Assembly (NCBI GenBank): GCA_027475525.1
Contig: JAMWFC010000032.1
Location: forward strand, 1,488,001 to 1,552,000
DNA length: 64,000 nt
Direction: 5' to 3'
DNA from: Macrolepiota albuminosa
Lineage: Eukaryota; Basidiomycota; Agaricomycetes; Agaricales; Agaricaceae
The notes beneath the pieces are model-generated. The model was not told where the DNA came from and did no database searches. It saw nothing but the letters and a program-made list of their open reading frames with translations. Positions 11,741 through 23,288 of this stretch are shown in pieces; position 1 is the stretch's first letter; each line of letters starts with the position of its first letter. Made by a program: the position numbers and the translations under genes.

Positions 11741-14019
11741 GTCAGGTTCTGCTAACTACAGGGGCTTCTACAGGTGAGCAAGTCCTTACTAGGCAGGCTT
11801 GACATCTATGGGCAGTCCTGAACTTACAACAAGGGGAACAAGCAGGCTTTAGAGGTCCCAGAGAGGTGTGGGGTTTTTTTTGGAGCTCACACAGAGCACC
11901 AGTAATGAGCCCCCATTATAGATGACCACAGATAGTGCCAACACAAGCACCTCACATTGGCATATTGGTACCACCAGGAGCGGTATGCCTTAGCACTCCA
12001 GAAGCTAATTTTTGCATATTTTTACGTTAATAACTCACAGCTGGAGCCTCTAATTACTCCAGGACCACTCTCTATGGCACTACCTATTCTTAGCACCACT
12101 CTTGACACCTTGCCATACCTTGCTACTCACCCTCCAGGGCCATACATGGACATGGACACTTGGCACCAGTCAATCTGAAATGATGCTCTTAGCTGGTGGC
12201 AGTGTTTACAGGAAGAATGATAAAGTATTTTCATGACAGACAGCTTGAAGTTTCACCTTAGCACCTGACATCACTTAGCACCTTGCTGACTCAGACTAAC
12301 AGCATGATTGTGGACCTTTTACCATATAGTTTAATTTACAGCATTTATTTACATATAAATATTTACTTTTTGTTAGTGTAAGGGCAACCTCTAGAGGCTG
12401 TGGCTCAGTCACACAGCTGGCAGAGGGAGATCCAAAGTGTATTAGAGTATGTACTGACAATATCATAATAACTACTCACCTGGCAGAGGGAGATCCAAAG
12501 AGAACAAGTCTAGGGATTCCCTATGCCAGGTTGGACACTTCTGGGGCTTCTGAAGCATGGGAAACAACTGTACAGTACAACAAAACCTTAAAAACTCGAA
12601 AATTGACTAACCAAACAACTGTGCAAACAAGGCAGGAAAACTCCAGACTTTAGAAGTCAGAAGGGCAAACTCTGGCTTATATAAGCAGTCTGGAAGCAGT
12701 GCTGAAGGGCCCACACTTGTCTGAATGGTAGCTAAAGAGCCAGAGCACCTCAAGGGCTGAGTAGTACTAACAGATAGTGTTGAAAGAATAGAAACAGTAA
12801 AATAAAATAATATCAGAAGAAATAAGAGAATGAATGAAGGGAGAGTGAAGAGATAAGGAGTGAGAAAAGGAAGAAATGAGGAGTCCCCTGACAGTTAGTA
12901 GTACATATCAATTTGGCAGTAGAGATTGTATCCCAACATTTTAGTCACCCTACACAACAGACTACCGTTTGTTGGCAAGTGGACTCTGCTTTAGTTTTCC
13001 CTCTCTCTCTCTGCAATCTCTTAGTGCCTTGCAACTATGGCAAGGCATTTGTGCTTAGATCCACTAAGCAATCTTGTTATTTTATCATCTCTTTTAGGTG
13101 CTAACACTTAGCACCTCTTAGTGACCCTTTTCAGTGCCTCTTAGCACCTTTCTTTGGCAACTCTCTCCCACACTCCTTAGCACCTCTCCTTAGCTACTCT
13201 CCCATGTTTCTTAGCACTTTTCATTGGTGATTCTCCAGTGTCTCTTAGCACCTCTCCTTGGCAACTCTCTTCCATGCCTCTTAGTGCCTTTCCTTGGCAA
13301 CTTTTAGCACACTCTTGCCGCATTTTTGGGCCTTACATAAGCACCAATCACCCCCTTTTCTTGCCACCAATCTCTTGCCTACTGTGTGTTCTCTGGGACC
13401 TGTCCAGGACTCTCTCTCATACTTAGTGTGCCCAAAGCTATATTGACTAAGTAGCTGTACTAGTGATAGTGCACCTTAGCTCAATTTGGGCCTCATCACC
13501 GGGTTTTTGTGGGAGTGGGGGAGAGGGGCATAGATGAGGTCCAAGGGTCAAGAAAGGGGAATGGAGCTGTGTAGAGGGAGAAGTGATACTGAGGAGAAAC
13601 TGAGAGACTAAGACAAAGGCCAGGAGACTTTGAGAGTGGGGAAATAGATTGATTGAAGTAGACAAAGACAAAAGGCAAAAGTTTAAGCAATATCAAGACT
13701 ACTGTAATGGGATGCTAGCTATGGTTTAACTGCTTGTCAGGATAGGGAGTCCAGTTAGCTGGTGGTCCTGATACCAAGAGAGTGTCAGTGTCTTAGGATG
13801 TTGGAGTGCTATCTGAAGAGGAATTAGGTGAAGTTGTCTGAGGAGAGGCTGGATGTTGAGGGGTTGTTCAAAGGAGTTTGGGTGTTGACAGGGTGTACAG
13901 GTGTGGGTTGGATGGTGGCATCAGATCCAGAGCATGTGGTTGGTGTCAGCTAAGGCCTGGGAGTCAGGTGAGTAGTGGAGATTGGGGCCAAGAGGTCATG
14001 TGTTGGCCAATGCCTGGGG
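11741..14019. other. Decayed repeat-rich stretch, no gene seen
   Basis: There is no coding region I can support. The stretch is CpG-poor with short degenerate repeats, for example two copies of a CTGGCAGAGGGAGATCCAAAG motif at ~12420 and ~12480 and a minisatellite near 13.1 kb. It lies where the 5' LTR and leader of the minus-strand gypsy element would be expected, but without a second copy I cannot define LTR borders. Confidence 0.4.
13092..13320. repeat. Degenerate ~36-bp minisatellite
   Basis: About five or six imperfect units share the pattern CTTAGCACCTCTCCTTGGCA followed by a variable CTCTC/CCA tail. Units differ at several positions, so the array is old. No coding potential is apparent. 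Confidence 0.6.
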
Positions 14020-14875
14020 TGTCATGACCTCCCCCATCCAGGGCTGTCCCAGGACACCCTGGAACCCCATCCAGGACTCCCTCACCAACCCCATAACACA
14101 ATTTCTGCCATCATGACCACCTTCACTGCCATCACATGCATCAAGCCCTGCCATCATGCACACCCCCTGACAGTCTTGCATCACAGACCCTGGGACCACC
14201 TGCTGGCATGACGATCAATGATCAGATCACATCAACCACCTGGCTATCACACATCATGCATTACAACTATCTTTCCATGCCAATTGATCACATGCTCTGC
14301 ATGCATGATCCCCAGTATACAATCCTCCCCCTTTCACTGCCATCCATTAACTTCCAGAACCGCCCCAGACATCCTGGAACCCCTCAGAAACCTGGAAGTG
14401 ACCCCTGCTGTACTTAAAAAGTAGCTACCCACTTGTAGTACTTTAGTCTTGATATTACACATATTTTTTGTGAAGTGACCCCTGCTGTACTTAAAAAGTA
14501 GCTACCCACTTGTAGTACTTTAGTCTTGATATTACACATATTTTTTGTGTGCCCTTTGACTTTGACCAGTACATGCTGACTGGCACACTTTGACTTATAT
14601 GCATGCTCCTGAGATTGGTACACACTTTGCAACTTAAAGTTTATTAAGCCCAGTCTCATCTTAGAACCCCTGATTCTTGACTTGACCCTAACCCCATCAT
14701 CCTTTCAACTTCTTCCAATTCCCCAGACTAAGTTTCTTACCCCGAAAATCTCTTGTTTGCATCTTGAGCCCCAGAGCATGGTCTGGAGTTCCAGACATCC
14801 AAGTACACATAGATCAAGTCTGCCTCATAAGGGTGTTGCTTTCCTGGAAAGCCTCCAACTCAGCGGAACCTGACA
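14020..14875 (+). mobile_element. Old solo LTR of the chromovirus family, CpG-depleted
   Basis: The sequence starts TGTCATGACC and ends AACCTGACA, and is homologous along its length to the LTR at 7254-7971. The flanking 5-mers are TGGGG on the left and TGGAG on the right, which may be a target-site duplication with one transition. Relative to the other copies nearly every CpG has become TG or CA. It contains a 77-bp exact tandem duplication (14395-14471 with 14472-14548), which inflates its length. Confidence 0.8.
14395..14549. repeat. Exact 77-bp tandem duplication 3 (inside an LTR)
   Basis: Bases 14395-14471 recur identically from 14472. Matching continues one base past the unit by chance, and the period is 77. 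Neither of the other LTR copies has this repeat, so it is not a feature of the LTR family. Confidence 0.9.
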
Positions 14876-14907
14876 TGGAGAAATTGATGGGTGCTGGTGC
14901 TAAGATG

Positions 14908-15640
14908 TGTCAGGTTCCGCTGAGTCAGGGGCTTTCCGGGAAAGCAACGCCCTTACAATGCAGACTTGATCTACGGATACTCAGGTGTCTGGAACTCCGG
15001 GGCTAGGACTCTGGGGTTCAAGATGCAGGCAAGGGTAATCCGGGGAGATGGGACTCGGTCCAGGAGTTTTGGGTTGTGAGTAGCTGGGGGATTGGGTGGG
15101 GGTTGAGTCGTGAACTGGAGGTTCTAAGACAAGACCAAGTTAGCAGGTTAAAGTCACGAAGTACGTACCAAACTTAGAGCACGCGGTTATTCAAGCGTGC
15201 CAGTCAGTGCGTACCAATCAAGCAAAGGGCACACAACAATCAAAGTTATCCAAGTTAATATCAAGACTAGCGAATACAACGGGGGACTACGCTATAAGTA
15301 CTATGGGGCCAGGTCTCGGGGTTCTGGTGTGTCTGGGATAAGTCCCAGGAGGCATTGAGTAGCAGACAGTGACTGAATACCTGGATTGCGCGTGGGGCGT
15401 GCAATCAATTGGCGCAGAGGGAGCTATGATGCGTGATGCATGATGGCCGGAAGTGAGCCACGTGATCCGATTGTTGATGATGGCTGGTCCCGGGGTCCAT
15501 GAAGCAGGGTCCTGGGGGTGCTGGCTGATGGCGGCGTCAGCAGCTGTGGGGGTGGGGCGTGCTGTGGGTTGACAAAGGAGGCTCTTGGATGGGGCTCTGG
15601 GGATGCCCCCAGGGGGTTCCGGAGGGGAGGGGTTGTGACA
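14908..15640 (-). mobile_element. Younger solo LTR of the chromovirus family with target-site duplication
   Basis: In reverse orientation this is a full LTR (TGTCACAACCCC...GAACCTGACA, 733 bp) that retains most CpGs. It is flanked by the direct 5-bp repeat AGATG (14903-14907 and 15641-15645), the signature of a gypsy integration followed by LTR-LTR recombination. It sits 32 bp from the old solo LTR at 14020-14875 in the opposite orientation. It truncates an open frame to its right. Confidence 0.9.
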
Positions 15641-16358
15641 AGATGATGGGTAATGCTGATGGCTGATGGCAGCTGTCAGGGCTAATTGGAGTCAGTTTTG
15701 GGTGTGCTGATTTGTTGTCCCAGAGAGTAGTGAGGCTTGAGGTGGGGTTGTGAGGTGACTCCTGGGGTTCCAATGTCTGAGGTGAGGGTGGGTCATGACA
15801 AGCATGACCTTGGAATGCTTCCTGTTTTTGCACTCCATGAAACCTTGCCACAAACTGTTCTTCTGACTCCTCCAGTTGCTGAGAAGCATAGATTTTACTC
15901 ATTGCTTCTTCCAGATGAGGAGAGAGTCTTGTCCTTGCAGGGATCAATAGAATAAGATTTACTCCCTCAGGTGTCAAGGCTACTGAGCCTTGATGCATCT
16001 TCCATTGCAAGTATGCCTGAGCCTTGAGCTCTAGGATATGCACATAAAAATCAATATATTCCAATAAGTTTTCAGGAGGCACAATTTTACCTCTAGCCTG
16101 TACCATACAAATATACTTTAGCACATACAGTCCTAGCCTTGTTTGAGTAGTATCCTTGGCAATCAAAGAGTACTTGTCCCATACCAATAACACCTGCACT
16201 TGTAGGGTGGATCTGTGGCATCCATCCTCCTCATTGCCTGACATTTTCTGATCCTCCCAGTGGACCCCTGGTGTCCCCTGCTCTGGACCTGCTTGCTTCT
16301 GGGCCATTAGCATCAATTCAGTCAGTACCTGCCAACTGCTCAACTCTGGCCCATGCAT
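15641..16358 (-). pseudogene. Unrecognised ORF cut by an LTR insertion
   Basis: A frame of about 240 codons of native sequence runs from an ATG at 16358 to the LTR border; beyond that the frame continues into the LTR only by chance. I do not recognise the family. The central part (PPENLLEYIDFYVHILELKA, then a helix-rich stretch with QQLEESEEQFVARF) is hydrophilic and helix-prone, somewhat like retrotransposon gag but without a zinc knuckle. Upstream the frame is broken by stops, and another piece may exist at 16668-16474. It lies in decayed repeat DNA, so it is more likely mobile-element debris than a host gene. Confidence 0.35.
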
Positions 16359-19300
16359 TCTACCTGTAAATTGTGATGGCCTTCAAACATGCATTCCTGC
16401 TAGCAGTCAGTCATGCAGGCCTTGTGGGTGGACAACCACCCCTAATACCCAACTCTGGGGTGTCTTATCCTGCTCATTGATCTTCATGACCACCTGCCAC
16501 TTGCACTGGCCATTGCTCAGTCCACCAAATGCCACCTGGCATTCCTTGAAGCTGCTGTGTAGTACTCTCTGCTGCTGCCACTACCACCAGTTCAGGAGGC
16601 AGTGCTGGGTCTGCTGGTGTGGCCATCAAATATGAACAACTGTGCAAAGGTCTCACCTTTGCAGTCAAAGTTGTGTTGCTGATAAGTTGATATCCTTGTT
16701 AATGTGCCAACCAAAGTTTGATGTTCAAACTTCCTATCAGTCTAGACTCTAAGTCTAGAATTGAAATCCTTCTTGTAGACTGGAATTAAACCTGAAAGGT
16801 TCAAAAAAGTGAAATGATGTTAGTAGCTTACAGTCACACCACAGAATCAAATTGATATTCAATTCAGCTCTATGAGTAATGTAACAAAAAGCTACCTTAG
16901 ATAAGGTAGCAGCAATGGTACTAAGTAGTATATTATATAATTTGAATAATGTAAAATTACAGTCATTACTACAACATGCCATGCAATAAACTGACTGAAC
17001 TACTAATAGGTTGTTCAGTAACATAATGATCTTGGACAACTAGTGGGTTGTGCAAGAGTACACCAATGCTTGAACCCAGAGCTAAGGCTCTAGGTTACTC
17101 AGTTACAAGGAGGAATCAGTTTTTATTTGTTTTAAAGACCTGTTTTTATGCATGTGACTATACAGATAGTCATATGCTTGAGTACAGATAGTCATATGCT
17201 TGAGCTAACTGTGTCCTAGGTACTACAATGCAGTGAAGCAGAAATCATAGACACATCCAGTAAGTACTCTGGCCTGATGCCTTTCCAAATATGCCAGTTA
17301 TGTCTTATAGCCATTTTACTACAATTTGATCTTTCTGGTGTTCATACTACTTCCCACTGTTAAACCCCTAATCCATCTTACATTGGGAAATTAGTTGGAT
17401 GGTTAAGGCAGGGGGGAATAATATTCAAGGATTATAAGACCAACCAATGGTCAAGATGCAAATTCAGATAGAAATTGATGATTTGAAGCACGTAGGATAG
17501 AGATCAACAATCCTGAGAGCTTGTAGAATTAGATGAATAGACAGGTTTTTGTACCCCACAATTTCTGGTCTTGAGTCTTGTCTGGGCTGTTCTCGTTGTC
17601 TCTTCTGGACTACTGTGTTTTGAGGCTGCAAGCCGATTGAGCGGCAGCCTGTATCTTATCGGCATCTTACTTGGTATCACCTTTGGTGACAGCTTCGTTC
17701 TCAGCTTTTCGTCTTATTTATGACGGCTTGTCGGCATTTCACTCGGCGTTGTACTCCGAGTTCTGACATCACTCGTCATACTTTCTTAATTCCGACGGCT
17801 GTCGGCATCTTACTCTCGGCATCTGAGCTGAGTTGCTTGGTCTTGGAGTTGGGACCTAAATGGCATCTTTCTCGACTCCACGTTTAGAACTAGCATTTCT
17901 CTAGGGCTATCTCAATTTATACTGTTTTACTCTACCGACAATTAGCTACTCGTACTCCATTTTCCAAAATCCATATCATTTTACCAACATTCACTCGGAC
18001 ACTACGATCCCGAAACGATCGCCTCCGTTAACGATCTCTCAATTGGTCCATCCCATGTCCACATCGTGGATCCATATACTGGTTGCCTTCAAATCAAGGG
18101 CATTTGGTATTTCACCCTACTGAACGGCTGTAATATGGTGTGGAAGTTCGATGGACCATCAGATGTTCTTAAATTTCTCTCATTGATGATGTGTAATAAG
18201 AGCCAATGGATGGAACTTCACTTGACCACAGGTGCTAAGCTCCAATCGGGGAAGAATTAATTGATCGAGAAGCGAGGAAAATAGGCAACTCAAACTTGAG
18301 ACGCGATTAGCGCGAAGTTACTACAGGAGATGGATGTACAAGTAAGAAATGTCCAAGGGTACGTGACCGTGACACGGTTGCTCTGCGGACTGCCACGTGC
18401 AGGGAGGCACGTGATGTGAATTGATCGAGAAGAAGGCTCGAGTTATTGTAAGCCTCAGTTGCCATCACTCCCCAATCAGGCAATGTTGTTTGGAGAAGGC
18501 GTCCCACCGCTTGAATACAAAGAACATTCGCAGCTACTCGTGGTCTCTAGAGACTAGATCTAGGGCTTATTCACTGATGTGGCCGTTGTTAATACTCTTG
18601 ACAAGCTTCCCGAAGCAATGAGATACTTACTTCTTTTGGAGTCTCCTTTGTTCATCGTGTACATGAACTAGTAGTACTTAAGTTCAAGCAGTTTGTCCGC
18701 TCCTTATACGCAAAGCACTTCCCCACCGCCCACTTAGCTCGACCAGAGACAGACTTCAAGTTTGCAACTCAAATCTCGTTCTCCCTACGATCCATCAGAA
18801 TGCGCCTCAGTTCATTGCTTTATCCATCATTTGTCATCTGCAGTGAGTCAATGATCCTTACATCTGACGATCATCTAATCAGCACATCCAGTGTCCACTT
18901 CTGCTTGGGCGTCACCCATCTCCCCGCCCCTTGACGTCGAGGCAAGGACAGAGGTATGCAGAGTCCTACTTTACGTCTCATTCACCCGTCTCAAGAGACC
19001 TTTCTCACAGCTTGAATCGGCTCCGGTGAATCCAATCCAACCCCCTCCAGGCAAACGTATCTGCCGTTTCAGTTGCCTATAAACGGTCCAATTAACTCTA
19101 GCCTCGATGGCTCTCAAAAAGTCAAGTTGCACATCGCCATCTCAGCTTGATGCATGAGTGGTCGACCCAACTTCATCTACCCTATCTCTCGGCATCCTCA
19201 GCATCTTGTATCATCCTTATTTTCCATCTGAACTCGTGTCTCCTTTGGTTCCGAACACTTTCCCTGTCCTGTCCGTCCTTTTATCAATACGTCCATTGCC

Positions 19301-20017
19301 CTCGTTTCCGTTTCTTCACGCTTTCTTACTCCCATACAGCATCTAGCATTTCTTGTTTGCTTTCCAAGTTTACTATACCCCTGATCTGTACTCTACGTAA
19401 CCCCATCTCTGTAATATTAGTCACTCAATGTATACTATGCCCGATACTATCCTCCTTATAACCAATAACCAATTTATCGCTCGCCTCAGAATTTTTCTCA
19501 TCCACATAAAGTTAAGTGCATACCAGTCCTCTCCGACCCTTTCAAATCTCCTAATTAATAAGAGTAACGCACACATAATCACTGCCCACAGAAAATAAGC
19601 GGTCTAGGGCTTGTCAATTGTAGAACACCCGAGCCTGCCCGGTTGAGGGCGTCGACACCCCAACAACAGAAAAAGTCAGAAACAAATCTGCTTTGTCGAG
19701 AAACATCACATCGTGAATATAAGGTAGTATGTGTAGCACTAGTAACTACACCGCATCTATAAACAAATGTAGCAATGTAACCAAGTAAAACCGCGAACCA
19801 TCTCGACCACCCAGTGATAAGGCTGACAATCTCCACAAAAAGATATAAAAAAAAACAAGTAACAAGAAAAATATAAGAGATCTAGCGCAAGGACAAGGTT
19901 GAATAAAACAAGTCCAATGAACTTGTCTACTACCGGTACGTATGCAATTTACACCCACAAGGTACCTCCAAAGGCATGGCCAACGACTGTGTCAACATCC
20001 AACGGCTTCATGCGCGA
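16359..20017. other. Gene-poor stretch, nothing firmly supported
   Basis: I see no convincing gene. A perfect 22-bp direct repeat lies near 17163-17206. Around 17640-17830 a loosely repeated CGGCATCTTAC-like motif occurs. A 64-codon frame at 18066-18260 (FTLLNGCNMVWKFDGPSDVL) has protein-like composition but no exons I could join to it. The last ~400 bp precede the 3' end of the glycogen synthase gene and may include its 3' UTR. Confidence 0.4.
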
Positions 20018-22910
20018 CTACGCGCTGTCCTCTTGATCATGCACCTGTTCAAGCGCAGCGTCCGCGCGCTGAAGGTCGCCTTCACTGAGGCTCGAGAAGG
20101 CACCCCCGCCCGGGGTGCTTGTACCACTCATAACAGAACCCGACCTTGAACGGACCTTCATGACCAGCGGGCTGTAGCATACGTGAACCATCAATAAACC
20201 ATAACCGAGATAAAGAGGGTTGAAAGTGTACACACAAGGGATATGAATCCTCCTCGTCCTCTTTAGATGGCCATTGGTAGCCGCGGTAGTCGCTCGTCTT
20301 CAATCCCTGCATCTACACACAGCCTATCTCGCACACACGTAAAAAAAGTCGAGAGAAAAAGAAAGACACACCTCCTCAGTGATCGTCCCCATATCCCCGG
20401 GTGTCATCACACCCCTCAACCTCGGGCTGGACGGCATACTGATCATCGCCCTCTCCCCGCCTCCAAAGTATCCACCCTCCGCGGTCTCGTCCCATTCCAC
20501 CTCCGTCCCATTCTCATTATAAAACGCATCCGGATACGCCCGTCTGAGCGCCAGCTGTCTTGCCTTACTATACTCAATCCCCAAATTCTTCCAATCTAAC
20601 AACGGACTCAGCCTCTCCACCCGATTCCGCTGATTGATCCTCTGCCTCCTCGTCTTATTGCAGAACGAGAACATATCGTTCGTGAGCTGGTTCACAGAGT
20701 CTTCAACGCTCTGCGTGCGCCTGTCGACGATGTAGCACCCTTCGTCTTGCGGGCGCTCAATGAGGTCCTGCATGAAACATCCGAAGCCAGATAGGTTGGT
20801 CGTGATGGACGGTATCCCCATCACTGTGCACTCCGCGGGCGTGTAACCCCAGGGTTCGTAGTAGCTGGGGAACACACCAAGGTGGCACCCTCGGACGAAT
20901 TCTTCGTAGTCAAGCCCAAGGATGGGGTTGTTGGCATTGAGGAAATCGGGGTGGAAGACGACCTTGACGCGGTCTTGGTGGTCGTTGAAGAGTTTCACAC
21001 GACGGATTTGGCTGAGAATGGGGTCATTGGCATCGTCGGCCATGTTGTGCGTTGTCACGGGTGGAAGGGAGTTGCGCTTTAGGGCGAATATGCGACGTTT
21101 GAGGAGGATGAGGTCTTCTGAAGAGAGAAGAGTCTCTGGGAGGGGATCAGGGACGTCTCTGTAGGCACATACTTGGTTAGTTGTATATAATATATGAATT
21201 TCGAAGCATACCCATGTACACGCGCAGCGTGGTCAAAGAGGCGCTCGCCGATACGCTGTTGAATCTCGGTAACAGCTTCGCGTAGCTGTTTCGTGACAGC
21301 TTGGCCCTTCATAGCCTCGATAGTATATGAGTGTGTCGCGGCGGGCATAATAATGAACGCGACAACCGTGACAGTGGAACCTGACTTTTGGAGACGGTGG
21401 TTTAGACGGGCAAGGGCCTCGATAAACATGTCAACGCCCTTGTTGCGATACTCGTAACGGCCAGCTGTGAACATCTAAGAGGCGTTCAGACGAGTATATC
21501 AACGAGATACAGGGCGTCGAAAGATAGGGGAAAGATGCCAGAAGCGTGATCATGGTCATGTAACCACGTTGATGGAAGGAATCGTATTGGCGATTGAGTG
21601 CCCGACAAGAATATAGAACAGAAAGGAGGAGCGCAAGGGATTCCAGTGGAGTTGCGAACAAGGGAAACGAAGGTCAGGAAAGAAAGCAAGGACAAGATCG
21701 AGCCGGCAGTGGAGAGAAGACAGGAGCATCAGTGCAAAAGAATGGAGAAGAGCGACCACGTGAGGATCATGAGTCCATAGAATACGACAGGGTCAGGCAC
21801 ACGTGTCGCATTTGTGGGAGGGAACACAGGGGTAGGGCGGAAAATATTCGGGACGACGATGAGAACGAAAAGAAATCGGAAGAGAGGAGAGAATACCCAC
21901 ATAGATGGTATTTTGGAGCTCAAAGTCATAGTGACCGTAGAAATGGCCTCTCACAAATTCGTTGATCTTCTCCTTGCTCTTCGCGTGGAGATTCTGGAAC
22001 TCATGCATAGCTTGAAACTTGACGACGTTTAGACCATTGGGTAGAACGCCATCTGGCTTGCGTTTGAGTAGATGTTCAGCCTCGTACGCGGTGATGTGTG
22101 ACACAGTAGTGAATACGTCGGCGCAGTGGGCAGCCGAACGTTCGATGCAGTAGCGATGGTAAATCCCGCGTTTTCCGGCTTCATGGTCGACGTCGAAGTA
22201 TTGCAGATTATTGTAGAAATCAACAGATCCGGCACAGAGGTATCGGCCGAGGAGAGTAGCGTGCGTGGTAAATACGGTGGTGATGTCGATGTGGCGTTTA
22301 CGACACAAAGGAATCGCGACGCCGGCTTGCCACTCATGAAAGTGGGCTACGACTGCGGTGGTAAGCTGGCGCGAGACATACTGCAAAGAATAGATAACAT
22401 AAGCTATGTTGATGAAAAAAAATGTAAGCATCAAGGACCCACTTCACCGAGGAACCAGGCGACTAGGTAACCAAAGACAATGGCTTCATTCGTCTCGTGG
22501 TCACTGGGCGGGCTCGGGATTCCGGCCAGATTCCACAGATCGCCCTTCCACTCGTCTAACCGCGAGTACTGGGAGCCCGTGTCGAAGAGGAGGACGTGTG
22601 GATTGCCCTCGATGAGCCAGCGTCCATAGAGGGACTTGACGCCCTGCTTGCGCATACTCTCTAGGGCAGTGGCTAGATGGGGGTCTGTAGGTTCCATGGG
22701 CTCGACCTCCATGGGTGCCGTCTTGTAGGACAGCGGGCCAATGAGACAGTATCTGTCGCCAAACTCTGAGACGGTGACGGGGACTTTTGTCTTTATGACA
22801 GTGTAGATGCCGCCGACCTTGTTTGCGACCTCCCATGCGCACTCAAACAGCAGAGGCCGGGAGACGTCGCGCGGTGGCGCAGACACGTCGACGGGCAAGT
22901 TAGTCGACAT
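20018..22910 (-). CDS. GSY: Glycogen synthase (GT3), 6 exons
   Basis: The product transfers glucose from UDP-glucose to the growing alpha-1,4 chain of glycogen in the cytosol. Exons are 22910-22443, 22380-21901, 21474-21212, 21158-20372, 20306-20236 and 20171-20018, which sum to 740 codons plus stop, close to the fungal family size. Hallmarks are the N-terminal [30 protein letters not shown], the donor-site region [19 protein letters not shown] with its two conserved Glu, and the arginine cluster [16 protein letters not shown], which in fungal and animal enzymes senses glucose-6-phosphate. The C-terminal tail is Ser/Gly-rich ([16 protein letters not shown]) and fits the region phosphorylated for inactivation in relatives. 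Intron 2 is unusually long (426 nt) and pyrimidine-rich. The ATG at 22910 gives the usual short N-terminus before the catalytic core. Confidence 0.95.
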
Positions 22911-23288
22911 CGATGGTTCTGCACAAAATTGGCCAACTACAAAAGTAATCAAATTATGTATGACGTCATCATCATTCGTCGTCAACAAATAAGCTGCAGT
23001 TTTCGCTTCAATACTTGGTTTCATGAATGGACACATAGTAGAAATTTTTTGATAACAGATCTAAGGTGGGGCAGTAAGTATAGTGTGCGAACATATAGTG
23101 GCACACCCTCATTCAAGTATACTTGACTAAGGGTGTGCAATGGCATGTAGTCCAGCTGGTGTTTAAGGTGAAATAGTGAAAAACATATTGTCCTTGTCCC
23201 GGCAATCATTTACGGTGGCCCAGCGGCGTCCAACATCCTAGTTCTTCCTAAGCTGACTTGGATGTTTTTGCTCGATATTATTTGACCA

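Noticed and set aside
13092..13320. Regularly spaced repeats suggestive of a CRISPR array
   Set aside because: Units are adjacent and degenerate with no unique spacers, and the genome is eukaryotic.
21594..21965. 123-codon charged plus-strand frame
   Set aside because: It is antisense to the pyrimidine-rich intron 2 and part of exon 2 of glycogen synthase; Arg/Glu richness follows from base composition.
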